From Microbacterium hibisci (GTDB taxonomy: Bacteria; Actinomycetota; Actinomycetes; Actinomycetales; Microbacteriaceae), in assembly GCF_015278255.1 (NCBI RefSeq), contig NZ_JADIJC010000006.1:1-64000 (forward strand): 64,000 bases of DNA, read 5' to 3'. The notes below the pieces were generated by a model. The model did no database searches. It was not told the DNA's origin and saw only the letters and a program-made list of their open reading frames with translations. A program made the position numbers and the translations under genes. Each line of letters opens with the position of its first letter. The first letter of the stretch is position 1. Positions 42,354 to 50,367 of the stretch are shown in pieces.

Positions 42354-43561
42354 CGACTGCGGGCGCCGTCGCGGTCTTGCAGCGAGCGGAACAGATCCGC
42401 GATGCCGAAGCTCCACGGCTCCACGAGGTGCGCGGGCCGCACCCGGTTGACGAGCGCGCCGAGGGTGGGCGTGGAGATCGTCACGACGTCGTCGGCGTGA
42501 TGGGTGAAGCCCGACCCCGGCGCGTCGCGGTCGGCGGTGGGGGAGAACATCGTCCCGAGGTAGAGGACGAAGCCGTCGGGGTAGGCGTGGTGGCTGCCGA
42601 TCGTCTGCGCGACGAGATCGCGCGGGTCCCGCGTCAGCTGCGCCATGTCGCTGCGGTCGTCGAGACGGAACCCGTCCACGCCCTCGATCGTGAGCGAGAC
42701 CTCGGCGGCCGCCACGTCGTCGAGCGAGAACCCCTCGTCGAACAAGCGGATGAACGGACCGAGTGCGGCCGAAGCGTTGTTGTCCTTCGCGCGGCCGAGG
42801 AGGAGCGCGCTGCGGCCCTCGATGTCACGCAGATTGACGTCGTTGCCGATGGTGGCTCCGACGACGGTCCCTCGGGAGGAGACGGCCAGCACCACCTCCG
42901 GCTCGGGGTTGCTCCACTCGGACGAGCCGAGCACGCCCACGTCGACGAGTGGTCCGACCGTCGAGAGCACCGGCGCCTTCGTGAAGATCTCGGCGTCGGG
43001 ACCGATTCCGACCTCGAGGTACTGGCTCCACCACCCTCGCAGGACGAAGTCGTCCTTGAGGCGCGCGGCCTCCTCGGAGCCCGGTCGGACTGCGCCGATC
43101 GTCGCTCCGACGACGTCTTCGACCTCGCCGCGGATCCGGACCGCTGCCGCGGGATCGCCGTGTGCGCGCTCTTCGATGATTCGCTCGAGGAGCGAGACGG
43201 CGAAGGTGACGCCCGCGGCCTTGACCACGTGGAGATCCACCGGCGACAGCAGCCAGGGGCGCTGGGGATCCCGGTCGTCGGGCGGCGTGTTCGCCGCGAG
43301 CTCCTCGACGGTGCCCAGCACCGCTCCTTCGGTGGCTGAGAGAAGGGCGACGGGATGCCGGTGCTCCGTGAGGTCGCGGACGGTCGCGATGGTGCCGCCC
43401 ACGTCGACGACCGCGCCGTCCCGCACCGTCACGACGGTCGGGCCGCGGTCCGGCATCCACGCGCGGCCGACGAGTCGGGCCCCGGCGTGGGCGGGAAGCA
43501 GAGACAGGTCGTGCGGGGGCCAGGCGGCGGTCACGGGTGTCAGGCTATCCCGCGTCCTCAT
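42350..43561 (-). CDS. Fumarylacetoacetate hydrolase family protein
   Basis: A 403-residue protein: an N-terminal domain of ~100 residues and an FAH catalytic fold. The metal site is visible as NPEPEVVL (Glu220, Glu222) and GNDVNLRDIEG (Asp241). This family contains 2-keto-3-deoxy-D-arabinonate dehydratase of the oxidative pentose pathway as well as C-C hydrolases, so a role in converting 2-keto-3-deoxy-arabinonate to 2,5-dioxopentanoate is plausible given the locus. The start is uncertain: ATG 43561 overlaps the GH172 gene by 17 bases and lacks a ribosome site; GTG 43534 is an alternative. Co-transcribed with GH172. Confidence 0.8.
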   Translation of the reverse strand: MRTRDSLTPVTAAWPPHDLSLLPAHAGARLVGRAWMPDRGPTVVTVRDGAVVDVGGTIATVRDLTEHRHPVALLSATEGAVLGTVEELAANTPPDDRDPQRPWLLSPVDLHVVKAAGVTFAVSLLERIIEERAHGDPAAAVRIRGEVEDVVGATIGAVRPGSEEAARLKDDFVLRGWWSQYLEVGIGPDAEIFTKAPVLSTVGPLVDVGVLGSSEWSNPEPEVVLAVSSRGTVVGATIGNDVNLRDIEGRSALLLGRAKDNNASAALGPFIRLFDEGFSLDDVAAAEVSLTIEGVDGFRLDDRSDMAQLTRDPRDLVAQTIGSHHAYPDGFVLYLGTMFSPTADRDAPGSGFTHHADDVVTISTPTLGALVNRVRPAHLVEPWSFGIADLFRSLQDRDGARSR

Positions 43562-44696
43562 CACGAGGCGGGCGCGATGGCGAGGCGCCGATATCGGGCA
43601 CCGGGGCGGTGCCTAGGTGCACCTCCATGTCGTCGGCAGTGGGGGTCTTCGGCCGGCGGGCAGTGGGCCGGTCGAGGTAGAACAGCGCCGTCGAGGCGAT
43701 GTCGTCGCGGAGGGGCAGGTAGCGCCAGCCGCTGCGCCAGCCGAGCGCCTGGATGTCGACCTTCGGGATGCCCTTCGAGAAGTAGATCGGGTCGAGGAGG
43801 TGCCAGCGGTACATGCCGAAGCGCTGCTGCGAGACGTAGAGGCCGTCCGGTCGGATGACCTGGGGCATGCCGAGGTAGGGCGTGGAGAACTCGGTGTACC
43901 CGTTGCCGGGGACGTCGAAGTTCCACGCGCCGCCGAAGTAGTCCTCCGTGCCTGTGCCGCAGATCGTCGGGTAGTCGGTGTCGTCGTCGAGGTAGAACTT
44001 GATCTCGCCCTCGCCCCACCAGCCGTTGGAGTTCACCCCCCACGCGATGTAGGTGCCGACGTACTGACCATGGCCCTCGATGCCCTCGACGATGGTGTGA
44101 GGCACCAGCTCGTCCAGCGGGTTCGAGCGGCGCCACTGCGCGTGGAAGTAGCCGTCTTCCGAGTAGTCACCGCCGATCTCGTACGTCACCTGGAAGTACA
44201 CCCGCACGTCGACCACTGAGGTGTTCTCGATCGTCAGGCGCGCGCCGTCGCGGAACGGCATCGGCCAGTACGAGTTGAACCCGCCGTGGGGATTGGCTGC
44301 GATCACCTGCGAGTTGACCTGGGCGAACACGCCCCACGCGTTGCAGAAGAAGTCACCGTACGGCACCTCGACCGCCGGCTCGTCGGCTCCGTCCCAGTAG
44401 GCGCGGAGGACCAGCGTGCGCCAGTTGTCGGTGTGGGTCGTGATCCAGATGTGCGTGATCTTTCCGGCGCCCTCGATGTTCGCGAGGTCGAACGTCTCAC
44501 CCGCTTTGACGTCGACGCTGGGCGAGATCTTCCAGCCCGGGCCGAGGTCGCGGGCGCAGGCAGCTCCGGTCCCTTCCGTCGCGCGGCCTCCGCCGCCCAC
44601 CGACCCGTCGAAGTTCTCCGGAGAGATCGAACGCGTCTGGAGTCGACGCAGTGCCGAGATCGACGACAGGTCGGGGTTCGTCAGCGGCGTGGTCAT
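43545..44696 (-). CDS. GH172 (DUF2961) exo-D-arabinofuranosidase candidate
   Basis: A 383-residue cytosolic enzyme without signal peptide. The DUF2961 jelly-roll core is clear: FANIEGAGKITHIWIT-like N-terminal strand (DLANIEGAGKITHIWITTHT), NPHGGFNSYWPMPF, and GWWGEGEIKFYLDDD followed by the invariant GTGTEDYFGG. The two acidic candidates for catalysis are Glu229/231 and Glu251. GH172 members include alpha-D-fructofuranosidase, exo-alpha-D-arabinofuranosidase and D-galactofuranosidase; the neighbours favour D-arabinofuranosidase. The ATG at 44696 follows GAGGAT; the frame extends upstream across the operator, which I reject. Confidence 0.88.
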   Translation of the reverse strand: MTTPLTNPDLSSISALRRLQTRSISPENFDGSVGGGGRATEGTGAACARDLGPGWKISPSVDVKAGETFDLANIEGAGKITHIWITTHTDNWRTLVLRAYWDGADEPAVEVPYGDFFCNAWGVFAQVNSQVIAANPHGGFNSYWPMPFRDGARLTIENTSVVDVRVYFQVTYEIGGDYSEDGYFHAQWRRSNPLDELVPHTIVEGIEGHGQYVGTYIAWGVNSNGWWGEGEIKFYLDDDTDYPTICGTGTEDYFGGAWNFDVPGNGYTEFSTPYLGMPQVIRPDGLYVSQQRFGMYRWHLLDPIYFSKGIPKVDIQALGWRSGWRYLPLRDDIASTALFYLDRPTARRPKTPTADDMEVHLGTAPVPDIGASPSRPPRDEDAG

Positions 44697-44744
44697 GGCA
44701 GCGGCACATCCTCGTGTCTGGAGACGCAGTATTGCGCCTCTCTG

Positions 44745-44760
44745 TTGCAATCGATTTCAA
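44745..44760. promoter_or_regulatory. LacI-type operator 4 (D-arabinan regulon)
   Basis: TTGCAATCGATTTCAA lies between the divergent GH172 (minus) and lacI-type regulator (plus) genes, implying control of GH172-FAH and autoregulation. TATGGT at 44766-44771 may be the plus-strand -10. Confidence 0.82.
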
Positions 44761-44822
44761 CACTGTATGGTTGCTCCACCGGCAATGTCAACGCGGGCCG
44801 GCGCAGTGAGCCGGGAGACCGA

Positions 44823-45812
44823 ATGGCGACAATCTACGAGGTCGCGAAGCTCGCCGGTGTATCGCCGGCGACGGTGTCGCGCGTGTTCAACGGCATGGGC
44901 GTGTCCATCGAGAAGGCCGCCGCCGTGCGCGATGCCGCACGCGAACTCAAGTTCACCCCCAACCGCACGGCGCGCACGCTCCGCCGTCAGGCCTCCGAGG
45001 TCATCGCCCTCGTGATCCCCGACATCGAGAACCCCTACTTCACGGAGATGGCCCGCGGCGTCGAAGACGTCGCCTCACAGGCCGGCTACTCGGTCGTGCT
45101 GTGCAACACGGATTCCCAGATCGACAAGGAGGCGACCTATCTCCAGATCGCGATCTCGGAGCACATGGCGGGCGTCATCCTGGCCGCGGCGTCGGACCAT
45201 ACCAACCTCGACGAGCTGCTCGCGACCGGGCGGCCCGTCGTCGCCGTCGACCGGGGGACGGGTTACGACATCGACGGCGTGGTGATGGCGAACCGCACCG
45301 CGGGTCAGGCAGCCACTGAGAACCTCGTGCAGGCCGGCTACCGCCGGATCGCGTGCATCACCGGCCCTCAGCACATCGAGACGGCATACGAGCGCGCACA
45401 GGGATGGCGTTCCGTCCTCGCGCGCCACTTCCCCGAGCGCGACCCCGAGGAGCTGCTGCGATACTCGACGTTCCGCGTCGACGGGGGCCGTGAAGTGATG
45501 GAGGAGCTGCTCGCCCTGCCCGAGCCCCCCGATGCGGTGGTGGCCGGCAACAACCTGCTCGGCGTCGGCGCGATCCAGGTGCTCACCGAGCACGGCCTCA
45601 CACCCCCGAAGATCGGCGTGGCCGTCGTCGGCTCGCTTCCCTTCACCACGCTCACCCCGACCGCGGTCACCGTGGTCCGGCTCCCCGCACGGCACATGGG
45701 AGTGACCGCGGCGAAGATGCTTCTCGAGCGCATCAACGGCGACGACCAGCCGGCGCGCACGGTGGTGCTCCGCAATGAGGTCCAGCCCGCGCGGGCCCCC
45801 GGTCGCGGCTGA
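44823..45812 (+). CDS. LacI family transcriptional regulator of the D-arabinan locus
   Basis: A 329-residue repressor with the LacI HTH at the N terminus (ATIYEVAKLAGVSPATVSRVFNG, hinge helix NRTARTLRRQ) and a periplasmic-binding-like effector domain (VIALVIPDIENPYFTEMARGVEDVA, in part). It should bind the ATCGAT-centred palindromes found before five transcription units here, including its own; the inducer is probably D-arabinose or a D-arabino-oligosaccharide. The ATG follows GGGAGACCGA. It is divergent from GH172 and upstream of the GH116-isomerase operon. Confidence 0.93.
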   Translation: MATIYEVAKLAGVSPATVSRVFNGMGVSIEKAAAVRDAARELKFTPNRTARTLRRQASEVIALVIPDIENPYFTEMARGVEDVASQAGYSVVLCNTDSQIDKEATYLQIAISEHMAGVILAAASDHTNLDELLATGRPVVAVDRGTGYDIDGVVMANRTAGQAATENLVQAGYRRIACITGPQHIETAYERAQGWRSVLARHFPERDPEELLRYSTFRVDGGREVMEELLALPEPPDAVVAGNNLLGVGAIQVLTEHGLTPPKIGVAVVGSLPFTTLTPTAVTVVRLPARHMGVTAAKMLLERINGDDQPARTVVLRNEVQPARAPGRG

Positions 45813-45853
45813 CCCGCCGAGTCTGGTTTCACCCTGGAGTGGATATCGCTCGG

Positions 45854-45882
45854 TTGATGATGAAATCGATTTCGTCTACAGT
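45854..45882 (+). promoter_or_regulatory. Promoter of the GH116-isomerase operon
   Basis: TTGATG (45854-45859), a 17-base spacer and TACAGT (45877-45882), with operator 5 inside the spacer, the same geometry as the importer promoter. Confidence 0.7.
45861..45874. promoter_or_regulatory. LacI-type operator 5 (D-arabinan regulon)
   Basis: TGAAATCGATTTCG, identical to operators 1 and 2, between the -35 and -10 boxes upstream of the small leader ORF and GH116. Confidence 0.85.
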
Positions 45883-45940
45883 GGTTGCGTTCGCACGGGC
45901 TGATCCGCGGCCCCGCGTACTCGTGATCGAGGAGGATCCG

Positions 45941-46042
45941 ATGACCGTCCGCTGCGCGCTCGGTGCCGTCGCCGGCACGGCGGCTCAGGTCGCCCCGATG
46001 ATCGATGGCTCCGCGGCCCGAGTCGGAAACCCGTTGTCATGA
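45941..46042 (+). CDS. Small 33-residue ORF coupled to the GH116 gene
   Basis: ATG at 45941 follows a strong ribosome site (GAGGAGGATCCG), almost the same as that of the DUF4185 gene at 31334, and the frame ends in a TGA that overlaps the GH116 ATG (ATGA, 46039-46042). The predicted peptide MTVRCALGAVAGTAAQVAPM... is mildly hydrophobic, with no recognised domain. It may serve to load ribosomes for GH116, which lacks its own ribosome site, or be a small protein. Translation is inferred from the signals only. Confidence 0.5.
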   Translation: MTVRCALGAVAGTAAQVAPMIDGSAARVGNPLS

Positions 46043-48636
46043 CCGAACGATCCACGACCCGCCGCCGCGCGCGCGGCGTTCCGCACACGGCCGAGCGTGC
46101 GGCGTTTCCGCTGGGCGGGATCGGCACCGGCAACGTGTCGCTCGGAGCCCGCGGCGAGCTGCGGGACTGGGAGCTGGAGAACCTCCCCGACAAGGGCCGG
46201 GTGAACCCGTACTCGTTCTTCGCGATCCACGCGGCACCCGAGGGCCGCGAATCGGTCACGCGGGTGCTGGAGGCGGGGGTCACCGGCCGCCGCGACCTCG
46301 ATGCCGGCTTCCCGTTCGAGCGTCAGGCGGGCCTGCCGCGGCTGCGGGCGGCGACGATGCACGGCGAGTACCCGGTCGTCGACATCGACTTCGACGACGA
46401 CGTGCTCCCGGTCGACGTGTCACTGCGCGCGTTCACGCCGTTCGTGCCGCTCGACCCCGACGCGTCGGGGATCCCGGCTGCGGTCCTGCGGTATCGAGTG
46501 ACGAACCCGGGCGATCGGCGCGTTCGCGTCACCGTGGTGGGCAGCGTCAGCCACACCGCCGGTCGCGGCGACGGGCCGTTCGGCATGCGCGCGCAGCAGA
46601 CCGTGCGGTGGCGCGAGGAACTCGACGAGGCCCGCGCGGGCGTGCGAGGCCTGGACTTCGGCATCCGTCTTCCGGAAGACGATCTGGGATACGGCACGCT
46701 GAGCCTGACGACGACGGATGCCTCGACCACCGCGAAGCCGCAGTGGGTGACGGGCTTCTGGCCGGACGGCCCGCGCCTGTTCTGGAACGACCTCGCCGAC
46801 GACGGACTCCTCGACGCCGAGCCCCGCCTCACGCTCGAGGACCGGCCGCGCGGCCTCTTCGCCGACTCGGCCGCCGACGGTCCGATGCGCGAGGACGAGC
46901 TGTTCGAGCGACTGCCGCGCCTGCGCACCGGTTCGCTCGGGATCGTGCGCGAGCTCGCCCCGGGCGAGAGCCGCGACTTCGAGTTCGTGCTGGCGTGGAG
47001 CTTCCCGAATCGCCACCGCTCGTGGCGCGGGCACATCGTGGCCGACGGCCGCGCCGACGAGGGCACGGTGCGCAATCGCTACGCCGCGCTGTGGCCGGAT
47101 GCGTGGGCCGCGGCATCCCATCTCCATCGCGAGCTGCCGGCGCTCGAGGCGACCACGCTCGCCTTCGTCGAGGCGCTGTACGGCGGCACCCTCGACCCCG
47201 CCGTCGCTGACGCGGTCGGCGCGAACATCGCGGCCGTCCGGTCGACGACGGCGTTCGTCGTCGAGACGCCCAACCCCGAGCTGGGGGAGGGACCGGTGTT
47301 CGCTGCGTGGGAAGGGTCGTTCGACCACGGCGGGTCGTGCGAAGGCACGTGCACGCACGTGTGGTCGTACGCGCAGACCGTCGCATGGCTGTTCCCCTCG
47401 CTCGAGCGCAGCGCGCGCCGGGTGGAGTTCCTGCTCGAGACGGATGCCGACGGCGCGCAGAAGTTCCGCAGCAACCGCGTGTTCGGCGGCGAGGCGTGGT
47501 TCATGGGCCCGGCGGTCGACGGCCAGCTCGGCACGTTCCTGCGCCTGCACCGCGAGTGGCGGTTCTCGGGCGACGACGCATTCCTCCGCGAGCTGTGGCC
47601 GGCGGCCGTGCGAACGCTCGAGCACGCGATCCGCGAGTGGGATCGCGACGGCGACGGGCTGCTCGACGGCGAGCTGCACAACACCTACGACATCGAGTTC
47701 CACGGGATCGACCCGCTCGCCAACGGCATGTTCGTCGCGGCGCTCCGAGCGGGTGCGCGCATGGCGGCGCACCTCGGAGACACCGCCCGTGCCGCCGAGT
47801 GGCTCGATCGGGCCGACTCGGCGGCCGCCGGCATGGACGAGCGGCTGTGGAACGGCGAGTACTACCGGCAGGTGATCGACGATGTCGACGCGCACCGCTA
47901 CCAGTACGGCGACGGCGTCCTGTCGGATCAGCTCCTCGGACAGTTCCACGCGTGGGTCAACGGCCTCGGCGACCTGCTGCCCCGCGATCGTCTTCGCAGT
48001 GCGCTCGGCGCCGTCGTCGCGCACAACCACCGGCCCCACCTCACGGCCCACGAGAGCACGCAGCGGGTCTACGCGCTGAACGACGAAGGCGGGCTCCTGC
48101 TGGCGTCGTGGCCGCGTGGTGGCAGGCCCGCGATCCCCTTCGTCTACTCCGACGAGGTCTGGACCGGCATCGAGCACCAGGTCGCGGCATCCCTCGTCTA
48201 TGCCGGCCTCGTGCACGACGCGCTCACGATCGAACGCACGCTGCGGGCGCGATACGACGGTGAATTCCGCAGTCCCTGGAACGAGATCGAATGCGGCAAC
48301 CACTACGCCCGCTCGCTCGCGTCGTGGAGCCTGCTTCTCGCCTTCAGCGGCGCGCAGTGGGACGCCCCGGCCCGAACGCTCTCGTTCGATCCCGCCGAGG
48401 ATGCGCCCTTTCGCGGGCTGTTCACGGCCGGCGAGGCGTGGGGCCGCGTCGCGATCGACGGCGACGAGCTCACGCTCCACGTCGACGGCGGTCGGCTTCA
48501 GGTCGACCATCTGCGGCTGCGCGGCCGCGAGCTCGCCCTCCCGACACCCGAGACCCTCACCCTGATCGCCGGCGAGAGCGTGACCGCACGCCCGGACGCC
48601 GCAGTCGCCGACCACTCACCACAGGAGATCCCATGA
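46039..48636 (+). CDS. GH116 family glycosidase, exo-D-arabinofuranosidase candidate
   Basis: An 865-residue cytosolic glycosidase: an N-terminal beta-sandwich (AAFPLGGIGTGNVSLGARGELRDWELEN, in part) and an (alpha/alpha)6 barrel. The predicted nucleophile is Glu435 (SCEGTCTHVWSYAQ) and the acid/base Asp551 (HNTYDIEFHG), at family positions. Classical GH116 enzymes are beta-glucosidases or xylosidases, but the GH116 member of the Microbacterium D-arabinan system acts as an exo-beta-D-arabinofuranosidase, and the neighbours support that here. It has no ribosome site of its own and overlaps both the small ORF and the isomerase gene by four bases. Confidence 0.87.
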   Translation: MTERSTTRRRARGVPHTAERAAFPLGGIGTGNVSLGARGELRDWELENLPDKGRVNPYSFFAIHAAPEGRESVTRVLEAGVTGRRDLDAGFPFERQAGLPRLRAATMHGEYPVVDIDFDDDVLPVDVSLRAFTPFVPLDPDASGIPAAVLRYRVTNPGDRRVRVTVVGSVSHTAGRGDGPFGMRAQQTVRWREELDEARAGVRGLDFGIRLPEDDLGYGTLSLTTTDASTTAKPQWVTGFWPDGPRLFWNDLADDGLLDAEPRLTLEDRPRGLFADSAADGPMREDELFERLPRLRTGSLGIVRELAPGESRDFEFVLAWSFPNRHRSWRGHIVADGRADEGTVRNRYAALWPDAWAAASHLHRELPALEATTLAFVEALYGGTLDPAVADAVGANIAAVRSTTAFVVETPNPELGEGPVFAAWEGSFDHGGSCEGTCTHVWSYAQTVAWLFPSLERSARRVEFLLETDADGAQKFRSNRVFGGEAWFMGPAVDGQLGTFLRLHREWRFSGDDAFLRELWPAAVRTLEHAIREWDRDGDGLLDGELHNTYDIEFHGIDPLANGMFVAALRAGARMAAHLGDTARAAEWLDRADSAAAGMDERLWNGEYYRQVIDDVDAHRYQYGDGVLSDQLLGQFHAWVNGLGDLLPRDRLRSALGAVVAHNHRPHLTAHESTQRVYALNDEGGLLLASWPRGGRPAIPFVYSDEVWTGIEHQVAASLVYAGLVHDALTIERTLRARYDGEFRSPWNEIECGNHYARSLASWSLLLAFSGAQWDAPARTLSFDPAEDAPFRGLFTAGEAWGRVAIDGDELTLHVDGGRLQVDHLRLRGRELALPTPETLTLIAGESVTARPDAAVADHSPQEIP

Positions 48637-50270
48637 CCGGCTACACCCTTCCGCCCGTGCGCGACCGGCGCACCGCCCCGCCCAACACGGCGTACCTCAT
48701 CGCGTCGGGCGACCTGCGCGAGTCGGCCAACGCGGCCGGCTGGCCGACCCAGGTCGAGCTCGAGGCGGGCGTCACCGGGGTGCTGAACGAGCTCGGCTGG
48801 CAGGTGATCCGCGCGAACGACGTCGACCCCGACACCGGGCACGGGTTCATCTCGAGCCAGCGCATGGGACTCGAGGTGTTCAAGACGATCCCGGCCGACG
48901 CGCCGCTGATCGTCGCCGAGGCCGTCTGGCAGTACTCGCACCATGTGCTCGCGGGCCTGCGCACGCACGAGGGGCCGATCCTCACCGTGGCGAACTTCGC
49001 CGGCGACTGGCCCGGTCTCGTGGGTCTCCTCGGCCTCAACGCGGGCATGACCAAGATGGGCAAGGAGTACTCCTCCATCTGGTCGGTCGACTTCACCGAC
49101 GACTGGTTCCGGGACGGCCTCAAGGAATGGACCGAGACCGGTCGCATCACGCACGATGCCTCGCACGTGCGTCCGCTCCCGGAGCTGCACCAGACCCCGG
49201 AGGTCGAACTCGGGCGCGCGCTCGGCGACCAGCTGCGGACCGAGAAGGCCATCATCGGCGTCTTCGACGAGGGCTGCATGGGCATGTACAACGCCATCTT
49301 CGACGACGAGCTGCTGAACACGACAGGCATCTACAAGGAGCGCCTGTCGCAGTCCGCCCTGTATGCCGAGATGCTGACAGTGACGGATGCCGAGGCCGAC
49401 GCCGCCCGCGACTGGCTGGTCGATCGCGGCATGACGTTCCGGTTCGGCACCGACGAGGCCACCGAGCTGACCGAGGCGCAGGTGCGCTGGCAGATGAAGA
49501 TGTACATCGCCGCACTGCGCATCGCCGACGACTTCGGCCTGGACGCCGTGGGCATCCAGTACCAGCAGGGACTGAAGGATCTGGTGCCGGCATCCGATCT
49601 CGCCGAGGGTGTGCTGAACACGACCGAGCGGCCGCCCGTGCTCTCACGCGACGGGTCGCGGGAGCTGTTCGCCGGTCGCGCGTTCCCCCACTTCAACGAG
49701 GCCGACGAGGGCGTCGCGGTGGACGCGCTCGTCACGGACCGCGTCTGGACGGCGATGGGACTCGTGCCCGACAACACCCTCCACGACGTGCGGTGGGGCG
49801 AGGACTACGACGGGCAGTTCGTGTGGGTCTATGAGATCTCGGGCTCGGTGCCCGCGTCGCACCTCGGCGGCTGGGACAAGGCGGAGGGGTGGCGCCAGGG
49901 CCCGGTGTTCTTCCCCGCCGGCGGGTCGACGATCAACGGCGTCTCGAGGCCCGGCGAGGTCGTCATCTCGCGGGTGTTCATCGCCGAGGGCATCCTCCAG
50001 GCCGACATCTTCCGCGGCACGGTGATCGAGCTGCCCGCCGAGGAGACGCAGCGGCGCAAGGACGCGACCAACCCCGAGTGGCCCATCGCCCACGTCGTGC
50101 TGCACGAGGTCACACGCGACCAGTTCATGGCCCGCCACAAGGCCAACCACGCGCAGCTCGTCTACGCGCCGGATGCCGGGACGGCCGACAAGGCGCTCCT
50201 CGCCAAGGCCGCGATGCTCGACCGCATGGGGATCAAGGTCAACCTCGTCGGCCGCGTCGACGGCCTCTGA
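48633..50270 (+). CDS. L-fucose/D-arabinose isomerase family protein
   Basis: The 545-residue protein matches the fucose/arabinose isomerase superfamily: N-terminal Rossmann-like domains (NTAYLIASGDLRESANAAGWPTQVELEAGV in part), the metal-binding region with GVFDEGCMGMYNAIFDDELLN and the C-terminal barrel with YEISGSVPASHLGGWDKAEGW. L-fucose isomerases also act on D-arabinose, the same stereochemistry at C2-C4, so conversion of D-arabinose to D-ribulose is the likely role. No ribulokinase is present in the window. The ATG overlaps the GH116 stop and has CAGGAGATCCC upstream. Confidence 0.85.
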   Translation: MTGYTLPPVRDRRTAPPNTAYLIASGDLRESANAAGWPTQVELEAGVTGVLNELGWQVIRANDVDPDTGHGFISSQRMGLEVFKTIPADAPLIVAEAVWQYSHHVLAGLRTHEGPILTVANFAGDWPGLVGLLGLNAGMTKMGKEYSSIWSVDFTDDWFRDGLKEWTETGRITHDASHVRPLPELHQTPEVELGRALGDQLRTEKAIIGVFDEGCMGMYNAIFDDELLNTTGIYKERLSQSALYAEMLTVTDAEADAARDWLVDRGMTFRFGTDEATELTEAQVRWQMKMYIAALRIADDFGLDAVGIQYQQGLKDLVPASDLAEGVLNTTERPPVLSRDGSRELFAGRAFPHFNEADEGVAVDALVTDRVWTAMGLVPDNTLHDVRWGEDYDGQFVWVYEISGSVPASHLGGWDKAEGWRQGPVFFPAGGSTINGVSRPGEVVISRVFIAEGILQADIFRGTVIELPAEETQRRKDATNPEWPIAHVVLHEVTRDQFMARHKANHAQLVYAPDAGTADKALLAKAAMLDRMGIKVNLVGRVDGL

Positions 50271-50310
50271 GCCGCTCGCGGAGCACGCCGGCTCACGTGA
50301 CGTGAGATCA

Positions 50311-50344
50311 GAGAGGGAGGGGACGGAAGCCGCCCCTCCCTCTC
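50311..50344. terminator. Bidirectional terminator at the end of the D-arabinan locus
   Basis: GAGAGGGAGGGG (50311-50322) and CCCCTCCCTCTC (50333-50344) form a perfect 12-bp stem with a 10-base loop between the convergent isomerase and surface-protein genes. Confidence 0.8.
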
Positions 50345-50367
50345 GTGTCGTCCCGAGCGGCGGGTGG

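Noticed and set aside
45839..46042. 67-codon frame upstream of GH116 starting at 45839
   Set aside because: That start lies before the promoter and operator, so it cannot be on the same transcript. Only the internal ATG at 45941 with its ribosome site is kept.
46420..48615. 731-codon minus-strand frame opposite GH116
   Set aside because: No recognisable motifs, biased composition and no ribosome site; GH116 catalytic motifs are on the plus strand.
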